Of a stretch of DNA of 64,000 bases, positions 8,491-15,779 are shown one piece after another. The DNA is from Bacteroidetes bacterium 2013_40CM_41_45 (GTDB lineage Bacteria; Bacteroidota; Bacteroidia; AKYH767-A; 2013-40CM-41-45): contig NGFH01000009.1 in NCBI GenBank assembly GCA_002215675.1, positions 1 through 64,000 of the forward strand, written 5' to 3'. Numbering within the stretch: the first letter of the stretch is position 1; the number at the start of each line of letters is the position of its first letter. The notes beneath the pieces were generated by a model. It was given only the letters and a program-made list of their open reading frames with translations. It was not told the origin of the DNA and made no database searches. The translations under genes were made by a program, and so were the position numbers.

Positions 8491-9267
8491 TCAGAAAAGA
8501 AAAGTCACGCCTATATAACCTGAATATGTTTTGACGTGTGAACGGTCGAGCACGTAATATTGGTCGGTGGTAATGTTGTTGCTGCGGTCGCTGATATCTA
8601 CCAGCCCATACACCCCGCGGAAGCCAACGGCCAGCTTCACATTCTCCCCGCCAATGTCCAGCCCCACACCATAGGCAAGTCCTATATCAGCCGGTTTCAC
8701 TGCAAGAACTGCATGCAGGGTATCGGCTTCACTGCCGCTTTCAACCGTTAATTTACTTCCTGTATTAAAACCAACCTGCGGCCCTACACAGACATTAAAA
8801 TTAACGGGCTTATCCAAACCAGTATTAAATACCAGCATAAGCGGAACATTTACATAACTTAATTCTACCTTTTCGCTGAAGTTTCCTTGCTCAAATTTTT
8901 GTGCTATCTTTAAATAAATAACTTCCAGCTGTAAATTAAAATTGTCGGATGTTTTAACACCGATGAATCCGCCAAATCCATGGCTCACTATAAATGTGCC
9001 TTCTGCTTCGCCGTGCGATGTGTGAACATTAAACGCACTGATAGTTGGCATGTAACGGAAACCTGCCATGAAAGCGCCTTCACTTGATTTACTCCCCTGG
9101 GCGGCAGGTGCGGGTGCAGAAGCTGTGCTTTGAGGAGCACTCTTTTTATTAGTATCCGGAGACGAAGGACTTATAATAATTTGTTGTTGTTGCTGCTGCT
9201 GCTGCGGGTCTTGGGCTCGCAATGCGAAAGGGGTTATCGCAGCAATTAATAATAAATACTTTTTCAT
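8491..9267 (-). CDS. Porin-family outer-membrane beta-barrel protein (PorT-like)
   Basis: 258 residues. Signal peptide ending LRA-QD, then a run of eight Gln and a Pro/Ala/Ser-rich linker (about residues 20-60). The rest is an eight-strand-type barrel of the OMP_b-brl_2/PorT-like family (GAFMAGFRYMPTIS, VELSYVNVPLMLVF, VGPQVGFNTG, GLAYGVGLDIGG) ending GYIGVTFLF. Function in the outer membrane unknown; such proteins are numerous in the phylum. The poly-Gln linker is a low-complexity stretch that may vary in length between strains. Confidence 0.85.
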   Translation of the reverse strand: MKKYLLLIAAITPFALRAQDPQQQQQQQQIIISPSSPDTNKKSAPQSTASAPAPAAQGSKSSEGAFMAGFRYMPTISAFNVHTSHGEAEGTFIVSHGFGGFIGVKTSDNFNLQLEVIYLKIAQKFEQGNFSEKVELSYVNVPLMLVFNTGLDKPVNFNVCVGPQVGFNTGSKLTVESGSEADTLHAVLAVKPADIGLAYGVGLDIGGENVKLAVGFRGVYGLVDISDRSNNITTDQYYVLDRSHVKTYSGYIGVTFLF

Positions 9268-9316
9268 TTTTTCTTACTTTTTGAATATGGTTACACGTAC
9301 TAATTAAACTCACTTA

Positions 9317-9359
9317 CAAAATTACCTCTCTTATTTATCAGGGAAACTAAGTTTTCGAT
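9317..9359 (-). promoter_or_regulatory. ATCGAAAA-N27-TAATTTTG promoter of the porin-family gene
   Basis: Minus strand: ATCGAAAA (9359-9352), 27 bases, perfect -7 box TAATTTTG (9324-9317). The start would be near 9310, leaving a leader of about 43 nt. The spacing is one base longer than in most copies of this layout. Confidence 0.6.
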
Positions 9360-9458
9360 GCCACATAATTTCTTGTCGTTAGGTGGAAATAAATTAGCGA
9401 TGCATAAAAAAACATTGAACAGAATGGAAATGTTGTCAAGTTTTCGTGAAGGCGCCTG

Positions 9459-10037
9459 CTATTCCTTTGCAATTTTTCCCGACTCAATAATTACGCCTTT
9501 GCGGAGCATACCCAGAAAATAAATACCAGGAGGCAAGCCTTCAAGATTGAGCTGAACAGTGCCATTGCCCGGAGCCAGGTTTACATCTTTCATAATATTG
9601 CCGAGCATGTCATAAAGTATAATACGGTCTTTATCCTGGTAGCTGACTGTAATAGTTTCCACAAAAGGATTGGGTGCCAGCAAAGAAGCAGATAACGATG
9701 GTTCTTGAATTCCTGTTGCGCAGGTAGCAATGATGTTTGCTGTCATGGTTGGATGCACGGTACAGTAATAATTGTAAGTTCCTTCGCAGGGAATTACGAT
9801 GGAGTATGTCGATAATGTTGAGGTAATCGGTGCATTCCAGGCAGTACCGCATGAAGGAACTGAAGTGGAGGTTGTAGTGTGGGTGCCGCTTGACCAAACC
9901 CATGCAACAGTGTCGCCACAGTTAGCATTGACGCTTGCAGGAATGAAGTTAAAATCCGCCACTAGCACGGTGTGAATGGTGGCTATGGCATAGAGTGATG
10001 CCGTAGTCAGAATAAAAAAAGCATAAATTTTTTTCAT
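9459..10037 (-). CDS. Plastocyanin-like cupredoxin with T9SS sorting domain
   Basis: 192 residues. Signal peptide, then a cupredoxin domain (about 22-108) with the type 1 copper ligands visible: His in SGTHTT, then Cys, His and Met in YYCTVHPTM. A type A T9SS C-terminal domain follows (LLAPNPFVETITV, ILYDMLGNI, GLPPGIYFLGML). It is probably a surface-exposed or released blue copper protein, perhaps an electron carrier. Start and length fit the family. Upstream at 10038-10198 I see A/T-rich sequence and no convincing promoter. Confidence 0.88.
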   Translation of the reverse strand: MKKIYAFFILTTASLYAIATIHTVLVADFNFIPASVNANCGDTVAWVWSSGTHTTTSTSVPSCGTAWNAPITSTLSTYSIVIPCEGTYNYYCTVHPTMTANIIATCATGIQEPSLSASLLAPNPFVETITVSYQDKDRIILYDMLGNIMKDVNLAPGNGTVQLNLEGLPPGIYFLGMLRKGVIIESGKIAKE

Positions 10038-10198
10038 AAGTTTTTTGTTTTAAAAATTTTTTGATTCTATAGAAATATAATTACATCCATAAAGTTCGCG
10101 ATAAAAGAAAGAGGTAAGAAAAAATTACGATGAGCATATAGGAACTGTAGATAAATTACAAGATTTTATCGAAGGCTCATATCGGGGACACGGGAAAT

Positions 10199-10227
10199 AA
10201 AAAGCTCCCTTAATTGGGAGCTTTTTT
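10199..10227 (-). terminator. Bidirectional terminator downstream of the 158-residue protein gene
   Basis: Stem AAGCTCCC with GGGAGCTT flanked by A-run and T-run, so it can end transcription from either side. It lies 26 bases after the stop at 10253 and upstream of the cupredoxin gene. Confidence 0.88.
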
Positions 10228-10252
10228 GATTTTTAAAAACGGCGCTACTGAT

Positions 10253-10729
10253 TTATTTCCTATAGCTTTCGCTGGTTTTGGTTTTTGCTTTGTTTTTTTC
10301 GTCAGCATTTGTTTTCAAACCCCATAGCTCAACTTCCGCTTTTTTATCTTTCATATTATTTACAGTTGAATATGTAAACTGTACTTTTTTTAGCTCGCGT
10401 TCTGTGCCTTTCAAATCAATAACCTTGCTTTCACCCGGAGGCTGGATGGAAAAAGGCAAATTAGCAGTTACGTCTTCAATGGTTCCATCTTCATAAAATA
10501 CTTTCATGCTTTTTATGTTGATGGGTGCATCTTCAATCTTAAGTTTAAGCGCTGCAAACTTATCGGCAAGTAAAACAGAAATTTCATCTGTTTCCTTCTG
10601 AAAATCGGCATGTAATGAACCTATTTTGTGCCATCCTTTTGCATCGCTGATAACCACTCCGGGTTTTTGCGCGTTGGTGATGCCATAGCTTGTCGCCACA
10701 GTAAATAAAATAATAAGAATCTTTTTCAT
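10253..10729 (-). CDS. Exported protein of unknown function (DUF2541-like)
   Basis: 158 residues with a signal peptide (cleavage after TNA). The mature part contains GWHKIGSLHADFQKETDEI, LKIEDAPINIKSMKVFYEDG, PPGESKVIDLKG and VELWGLKT, a pattern I have seen in periplasmic Bacteroidota proteins and that resembles DUF2541; the name is not certain. A Lys-rich tail follows. No enzyme motif. It is controlled by one of the ATCGAAAA-type promoters. Confidence 0.75.
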   Translation of the reverse strand: MKKILIILFTVATSYGITNAQKPGVVISDAKGWHKIGSLHADFQKETDEISVLLADKFAALKLKIEDAPINIKSMKVFYEDGTIEDVTANLPFSIQPPGESKVIDLKGTERELKKVQFTYSTVNNMKDKKAEVELWGLKTNADEKNKAKTKTSESYRK

Positions 10730-10766
10730 TTTATTAATTTTTAAAAAGTGAATGTTTAACGTGGGG

Positions 10767-10808
10767 CAAAATTAAATTCTCAATCGGCTGCCAGACTCTA
10801 TTTTCGAT
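10767..10808 (-). promoter_or_regulatory. ATCGAAAA-N26-TAATTTTG promoter of the 158-residue protein gene
   Basis: Minus strand: ATCGAAAA (10808-10801), 26 bases, TAATTTTG (10774-10767). It shares ten leading bases (ATCGAAAATA) and an internal ATTGA with the small heat-shock gene promoter at 40524-40565, aligned without gaps. Start near 10760, leader about 31 nt. Confidence 0.65.
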
Positions 10809-11392
10809 AAACCGTTGAAGTCAGGTTATAAGTAATGGCAAACAGAGGATGATTTACGGGGGCAGGGAAATACCAGCCACGAACAACTAATTGTAAGTTT
10901 ATTTCCTGAATACATCCCGCAAAGCCCGAATAAAAAATTAAATTTTTCCATCTTCATCTGAAATAAACCTTATTTCTTTTCGTTATTATCAAGATATTCT
11001 AGTAAATATTTAATAACTTGTTAAAAAAAGTTTTCATAAAATATATTTATTCATTGAGTGTTCATATTTTTGTAGCAAGTTTATAGCATAGAATAAAAGA
11101 AACAGTTCACGCATTTCCCCCGTATAAAATTTCATTAGGTGAAGACAAGGCAGGATGTCGTCCCTGGTAAGTGGAAAAAATAGGTTTGAACTATAGTAGA
11201 ACAAGACCATAACATCTGCCATTCATTTAATTAAGACAGTAGTTACAAAGTGCGCTTTTAGTGCAAGAAATTTCTTCTTTGCACTGAAGAAGAATTATGT
11301 TTTAAATAAACAGAAATAAGAATTAATAATTAATCTCCCGTAAAAAAACCAAATCAACTGCTCTTTCCTCTACGCGGAAAAAATTTCGCACG

Positions 11393-11434
11393 CAAAGATA
11401 TTGCACGCTCCTAAGGGGTAAAAAAAATTTCGAT
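11393..11434 (-). promoter_or_regulatory. ATCGAAAT-N26-TATCTTTG leftward promoter
   Basis: Minus strand: ATCGAAAT (11434-11427), 26 bases, perfect -7 box TATCTTTG (11400-11393). It points into DNA without a recognised gene; the first downstream frame (62 codons, 11222-11034) is doubtful. Confidence 0.6.
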
Positions 11435-11471
11435 AACTCGCTTAAGAATATCGATACATGGTTATAATCTG

Positions 11472-11505
11472 CGGTTCTGTTGCAACAAACGTTGCAACAG
11501 AACCG
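11472..11505. repeat. Perfect 15-bp inverted repeat with AAAC loop
   Basis: CGGTTCTGTTGCAAC, loop AAAC, then the exact complement. No T-run follows on either strand, so it is not an ordinary terminator. It would form a very stable hairpin in the leftward transcript starting near 11562, or serve as a large operator. Confidence 0.85.
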
Positions 11506-11568
11506 AGATAATAACTCAACAAATAATAAAGAACGCGACCAAAAAAACAGAATAAAAGAATTAGGGGT

Positions 11569-11610
11569 CAAAGATACAAGCAGGAATAAAGAGCAGAATA
11601 AATTTTCGAT
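11569..11610 (-). promoter_or_regulatory. ATCGAAAA-N26-TATCTTTG leftward promoter
   Basis: Minus strand: ATCGAAAA (11610-11603), 26 bases, TATCTTTG (11576-11569). The -7 box is identical to that of the promoter 176 bp further left. The transcript would begin near 11562 and run through the 15-bp hairpin. Confidence 0.6.
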
Positions 11611-11749
11611 ACCTTGAAAGAAACAATCGATGAAATGAACATATCTCCCCATAGATAGCATAATCTTTAATTATCCCTGAAGGGCAGGACTTCTGGCGGA
11701 TAATGTCAATACGTTCTTTAAAAAATAATAAACCACCAAAACAAACAGA

Positions 11750-13609
11750 ATGAAAAAGAACATTAAACTGATGCTGGGCCTTTTTGCGGCATCAATGCTG
11801 ACTATCAGCGCCTGCCAAAAAGAAGAAGAACTTTTATCAGAAGGGCCTCCGGCTATTCCTCCAGTTTCAGTTCAGAATACCGATAACGGAGTATGCGGAG
11901 CATTGCTTTACGCAAACAATGCAGCCAAAAGCCGAATGGAAACAATGGAAAATCGCGTAAGGGATTTTATTAAACTTAACCCGGATGCCGTTAGCGCCAG
12001 CGCCAGAAGTATAATTACTATACCCGTTGTTATTCACGTAGTATATAGCGCTGCTGAGCAAAATCTTTCCACGGAACAATTGCAATCGCAGCTTGATGTT
12101 TTGAACGAAGACTTTAGTGCATCAAATGCAGACATTTCAAATGTACCGTCTGCTTTTCAGTCTTTAGTCGGTAATGCAAGCCTTCATTTTGTTTTAGCAG
12201 CACGCGACCCGTCAGGCAATGCAACCACCGGAATTACCCGCACACCTACTACAGTCACCTCATTCTCCAGCAATGGTTCGGTATGTTTTACAAGCCTGGG
12301 TGGATATGATGCATGGCCAGCAAGCCAATACCTGAATATATGGGTCTGCAATAAATCGGGCGCTGCCGGATATTCTTCATATCCGTGGAGCGGAAGCCCG
12401 GCAACCGATGGAATTATTGTAAAGTATACCTATGTAGGCAGAGTAGGAACATTCACCAATAATTGGAATTACCAAAAGGGGAGGACCATTACCCATGAAG
12501 TGGGCCACTGGCTTGGCCTTATTCATATTTGGGGCGATGCAACTTGCGGTGATGATTTGGTTAATGATACGCCTACGCAATCGGCTGCTAATGGTTCGTG
12601 TCCGGCATTTCCCGATATGTCTACATGCAGCCCTAATTCCAATGGCGACATGTTTATGAATTATATGGATTACACATATGATGCATGCAGAACTATGTTT
12701 TCGGCATTGCAGGTAACCAGAATGCTTGGCTACCTTAATACCACAAGAGCAAGCATCATGACTTCATTAGGCGGCACCCCACCATCGAGTTCAATTTGTA
12801 ATGTTCCGGGCGGATTAACCGCATCCTCAGTTACTTCAGCCACCGCAACACTGAATTGGATTTCAACAGGCGCCGCAAGCTATAATGTTAAATATAAACC
12901 AACATTGTCATCTACATGGACTACCGCAGCAGCATCGGCAACTTCGCTTTCCGTTTCAGGATTATCAGCATCAACAGCCTATGAATTCCAGGTGCAAAGC
13001 ATTTGCGCATCCGGTTCATCAGCATATTCTTCATCTTCAACTTTTGCAACACTTGCTCCTGCGCCTACCTGTAATGTACCTGGAGGCCTCATAGCATCTT
13101 CCATCACATCTGGCGGAGCAACACTCAACTGGATTTCTACCGGGGCTACCGGCTATAATATTCGATACAAGCCGGTATCTTCTTCTACCTGGACCATAAC
13201 GTCTTCTTCGTTAACCCCGAAAATTATTTCCGGATTATCAGCATCTACTGCGTATGAATTCCAGGTGCAGAGTATTTGTACATCCGGTTCATCGGCCTAT
13301 TCTTCATCAGCAACATTCTCGACTCTTTCAATTGTAACTGTCTGCAATGTGCCAACAGGATTGTTTGCCACTTCAATTACCCATAGCAGCGCAACACTTA
13401 ACTGGTCTTCGACAGGAGCTGTAAGCTATGTTGTAAGGTACAAGCAAACCAATTCTTCTTCATGGACCACAGTCAGCTCTTCTTCAACATCAAGAGTTAT
13501 TAACTGGTTAACGACAAATAAAAATTACGAATTCCAGGTTCAAAGTGTATGCGTATCCGGTTCATCATCGTTTTCTCCATCGTACTTTTTCAGTACAACT
13601 ACACCGTAA
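11750..13609 (+). CDS. M43 (cytophagalysin/pappalysin-like) zinc metalloprotease lipoprotein with three FN3 domains
   Basis: 619 residues. Lipoprotein signal with lipobox ISAC (Cys22). The catalytic domain (about 60-345) has the metzincin motif HEVGHWLGLIH (H249, E250, H253, H259) followed by WGD, and the Met-turn NYMDY. Three fibronectin type III repeats follow, each beginning CNVPxGL and containing YEFQVQS. The repeats are also similar at DNA level and so arose by recent duplication. No T9SS domain at the end, so surface delivery would rely on the lipid anchor. Role: degradation of extracellular protein. Own terminator downstream. Confidence 0.93.
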   Translation: MKKNIKLMLGLFAASMLTISACQKEEELLSEGPPAIPPVSVQNTDNGVCGALLYANNAAKSRMETMENRVRDFIKLNPDAVSASARSIITIPVVIHVVYSAAEQNLSTEQLQSQLDVLNEDFSASNADISNVPSAFQSLVGNASLHFVLAARDPSGNATTGITRTPTTVTSFSSNGSVCFTSLGGYDAWPASQYLNIWVCNKSGAAGYSSYPWSGSPATDGIIVKYTYVGRVGTFTNNWNYQKGRTITHEVGHWLGLIHIWGDATCGDDLVNDTPTQSAANGSCPAFPDMSTCSPNSNGDMFMNYMDYTYDACRTMFSALQVTRMLGYLNTTRASIMTSLGGTPPSSSICNVPGGLTASSVTSATATLNWISTGAASYNVKYKPTLSSTWTTAAASATSLSVSGLSASTAYEFQVQSICASGSSAYSSSSTFATLAPAPTCNVPGGLIASSITSGGATLNWISTGATGYNIRYKPVSSSTWTITSSSLTPKIISGLSASTAYEFQVQSICTSGSSAYSSSATFSTLSIVTVCNVPTGLFATSITHSSATLNWSSTGAVSYVVRYKQTNSSSWTTVSSSSTSRVINWLTTNKNYEFQVQSVCVSGSSSFSPSYFFSTTTP

Positions 13610-13645
13610 CAACTAAAAGAATGTAATGCTTTGCATTAGTGTTTG

Positions 13646-13683
13646 AATCGGGAGTCCGTTAAAATGGGCTCCCGATTTTTTTT
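13646..13683 (+). terminator. Terminator of the M43 protease gene
   Basis: Stem AATCGGGAGTCC with GGGCTCCCGATT (one mismatch), 8-base loop and a run of seven or eight T. Confidence 0.9.
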
Positions 13684-13833
13684 AACTCATCCGCTTCCCT
13701 GTGTCAATTATCGCCGATTCATTCGGGTTATCGAAAGTTTAAATGAATCATGCAATGTTCATAGTATTTTCGAGGTGAATTTTTACACGTCAAGCGAGGC
13801 AGGAAATCAAAACTTTAACGAAACCTACAAAAG

Positions 13834-14529
13834 ATGATTTGCGTGATAATTGATAAAGATGCCGTATCAAGACAAAATGTAGAAGGCATTTTGAAAGAAA
13901 TCACACACCTGGCGCTTATCAAGAGTTGCAAAAGTATTGTTGAAGCGACTGACATTTTAAAAAATAACAAAACGGATATTTTATTTATTGATATGAAGGG
14001 TGCAAGCAGAGATTGCCTGAACCTTTTAGATTCACTGGACTACGAAAGGCCTCGTATCATTGTAACAGCATCAGATACCGAAGCTGCAAAAGATGCATTT
14101 GACATGGACGCTGTCGATTTTGTTCCAAAGCCCATAACTTCCCAAAGAATGCTTAAAGCGCTATCTAAAGTTTTCAATGTACCGGCGCAGGTTATTTGGA
14201 AAAAAGAAAATGATATGCAGCGGGAGCTTTTTGTAAAACAAAATTCGCACTTCGAAAAAATTGACGTAAATACTATTTGCCGTATTGAGGCGCTCGCTGA
14301 TTATGTAAGCTTGTTTACAGACGGAAAAAGATACATCATTCACTCTACTTTGAAAGGCATACACAGCAAGCTGCCGGATAAAGATTTTGTACGCGTACAT
14401 AAGTCGCACATTGTTCGTGTCGACAGGATTTCTAAAATAAACGGTAAAGTATTGGAAGTCGAAAAACATACCGTGCCCATCAGTCATTCATTTAGAAAAA
14501 CATTATTCGACCGGCTGAATGTTATCTGA
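13834..14529 (+). CDS. LytTR response regulator with atypical receiver
   Basis: 231 residues. The receiver (1-115) keeps D7, phospho-acceptor D53, T78 and K99, but the second acid of the Mg2+-binding pair is Lys8 (IIDKD instead of IVDDD), and the usual MMPxMNG after the Asp is replaced by MKGASRDC. Phosphorylation may be weak or absent. The LytTR DNA-binding domain (about 130-231) is intact (FVRVHKSHIVRVDRI). It is paralogous to the regulator at 14909-15595, with the same length and many identical stretches. A possible ATCGAAAG-N27-TATTTTCG site lies at 13730-13772. Target genes unknown. Confidence 0.92.
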   Translation: MICVIIDKDAVSRQNVEGILKEITHLALIKSCKSIVEATDILKNNKTDILFIDMKGASRDCLNLLDSLDYERPRIIVTASDTEAAKDAFDMDAVDFVPKPITSQRMLKALSKVFNVPAQVIWKKENDMQRELFVKQNSHFEKIDVNTICRIEALADYVSLFTDGKRYIIHSTLKGIHSKLPDKDFVRVHKSHIVRVDRISKINGKVLEVEKHTVPISHSFRKTLFDRLNVI

Positions 14530-14629
14530 TTAACCCACTATTTTTTTATAAAAAATTTTCCGGCAGGTATGTTTCCTATATCCTGTCATACCTGATATCA
14601 GGTTAATGGGCTGTTTTTTCAGCCCATGC

Positions 14630-14671
14630 ATCGAAATTTTATTCCGCCTCACTAAAGGTGTAATATTTTGT
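14630..14671 (+). promoter_or_regulatory. ATCGAAAT-N26-TATTTTG candidate promoter
   Basis: ATCGAAAT at 14630-14637, 26 bases, then TATTTTGT at 14664-14671, one base short of a full TAnnTTTG box. It is 30 bases upstream of a 53-codon gene. Confidence 0.45.
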
Positions 14672-14702
14672 GTGCATTAATTTTATTCTCAAAAAATATT
14701 TT

Positions 14703-14864
14703 ATGAAAAAAGAAGAAATACTTGCGAAAGAAGATAACAGTGCGCACGAAGCTATTAAAAGCATCACCGTAAAGCTCGATGAGCACACATTTGTCACTCT
14801 TAGAAGACTCAGTTCATTTGAGAAATGGAAAGAAAGGTATCCCAAAGCAAAAATTATTCAATAA
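14703..14864 (+). CDS. Small hypothetical protein, 53 residues
   Basis: Begins MKKEEILAKEDNSAHEAIKS and ends WKERYPKAKIIQ. It is charged and has no signal peptide. The middle (ITVKLDEHTFVTLRRLSSF) looks like a regular beta-strand/helix protein rather than noise. Supported by a candidate promoter 30 bases upstream. It lies between the two LytTR genes and may belong with them; function unknown. Confidence 0.5.
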   Translation: MKKEEILAKEDNSAHEAIKSITVKLDEHTFVTLRRLSSFEKWKERYPKAKIIQ

Positions 14865-14908
14865 CTAATACAGTAAAATTAACGGGCAGGAAAAGATACC
14901 CTGGAAGA

Positions 14909-15595
14909 TTATAACATCTTCAGGCGGCCCATCAATTGCTCTCTGTGCGGGCGGCTCACCGGTATAAATTTCTTGTTAATGATAAGGGTGTTATCCTCAA
15001 TAGAAGAAATCTTATCGAGGCGAACGATGTACGAATTGTGCACACGAAGAAAATCATCCTGCGGCAGCTTGTCCAAAATTGATTTCATAGTTGAATGCAC
15101 AATATATTTTGAGGCCATGGTATGAACAGCAGCGTAATCAGCAAGCGCCTCGATGAATAAAACATCGTTGACATTTATTTTCGTGAGCACAGAGTCAACT
15201 TTCACAAAAAGATATTCAGCTTTGGGCGGGGTCCTTTTACTTTCAAAATTGTTTTTTGCTTTCGAGACTGCTTTCAGAAAACGTTCTTCGCCAATGGGCT
15301 TCACTATAAAATCAACCGCATCGAAATTAAATCCATCTACCGCATATTTTTTTTCAGAGGTCATTAAAATCACCTGCGGCTTGCGTTCGTGCAATGATTT
15401 CATCAACTCCAGTCCGTTCATTTCCGGCATCATTACATCCAGAAAAACCAAGTCTACCGGTTGCGAGGAAAGTATGTTAAATGCTTCCATGGCTTTAGAA
15501 CAGCTGCCTACAAGTTTCAGAAAAGGCAACTTGTTTACGAGGTGTTCTACTTCTGTCCTGACAATTCTATCGTCGTCAACAATTAAACAGTTCAT
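14909..15595 (-). CDS. LytTR response regulator
   Basis: 228 residues from the ATG at 15595 (a TTG three codons earlier is less likely). Canonical receiver: acidic triple D7-D9, phospho-acceptor D53 in FLDVMMPEMNG, T/S in MTSEKK, Lys in IVKPI. LytTR domain (about 125-228) with DDFLRVHNSYIVRLDKI. A DNA-binding regulator of the AlgR/LytR class. It is divergent from the large MASE1 kinase at 15780, its best candidate partner, and paralogous to the atypical LytTR gene 380 bp away. Confidence 0.95.
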   Translation of the reverse strand: MNCLIVDDDRIVRTEVEHLVNKLPFLKLVGSCSKAMEAFNILSSQPVDLVFLDVMMPEMNGLELMKSLHERKPQVILMTSEKKYAVDGFNFDAVDFIVKPIGEERFLKAVSKAKNNFESKRTPPKAEYLFVKVDSVLTKINVNDVLFIEALADYAAVHTMASKYIVHSTMKSILDKLPQDDFLRVHNSYIVRLDKISSIEDNTLIINKKFIPVSRPHREQLMGRLKML

Positions 15596-15632
15596 ATGTG
15601 ACAAATTTCTTTTACTATTTCATGTGATGTTC

Positions 15633-15674
15633 CAAAAATAACAATTTATGTCACATAACAATTGTAAATTCTAT
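15633..15674 (-). promoter_or_regulatory. TATTTTTG promoter of the LytTR gene, degenerate upstream octamer
   Basis: Minus strand: perfect -7 box TATTTTTG (15640-15633). 26 bases upstream is ATAGAATT (15674-15667), one base from the ATCGAATT form seen elsewhere. Counted only as a possible member of the set. Confidence 0.4.
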
Positions 15675-15779
15675 ATTTCGCATAGTGCAACCGATAACCC
15701 GCAATTTCCATACCTCTAATCAGGAAAAAGGAAACTATAATTCTGTATCTTGCAAAAGAAGTCGTTAAAAAAGCTGTAA

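Larger units (their letters stand above)
10809..11749. other. Gene-poor 940-bp region with leftward promoters and a large hairpin
   Basis: No protein gene is convincing. The longest minus-strand frames (11034-11222 and 11323-11661) are rich in Phe, Leu and Cys without family motifs. What is visible: two leftward promoters (11393-11434 and 11569-11610), a perfect 15-bp inverted repeat between them, and an imperfect hairpin at 11260-11285 (AGTGCAAGAA with TTCTTTGCACT). The right end leads into the metalloprotease gene, with no clear -7 box for it. Confidence 0.5.

Noticed and set aside
9150-9215. Gln codon run suspected as a microsatellite or CRISPR-like repeat
   Set aside because: It encodes eight Gln in a linker of the porin-family protein; no spacer structure.
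10160-10175. TTTTATCGAAGG near the cupredoxin gene
   Set aside because: Only part of the octamer and no box at the right spacing or orientation.
11034-11661. Two minus-strand frames of 62 and 112 codons in the gene-poor region
   Set aside because: Rich in Phe/Leu/Cys with no motif, and one spans a perfect hairpin and both proposed promoters; more likely non-coding.
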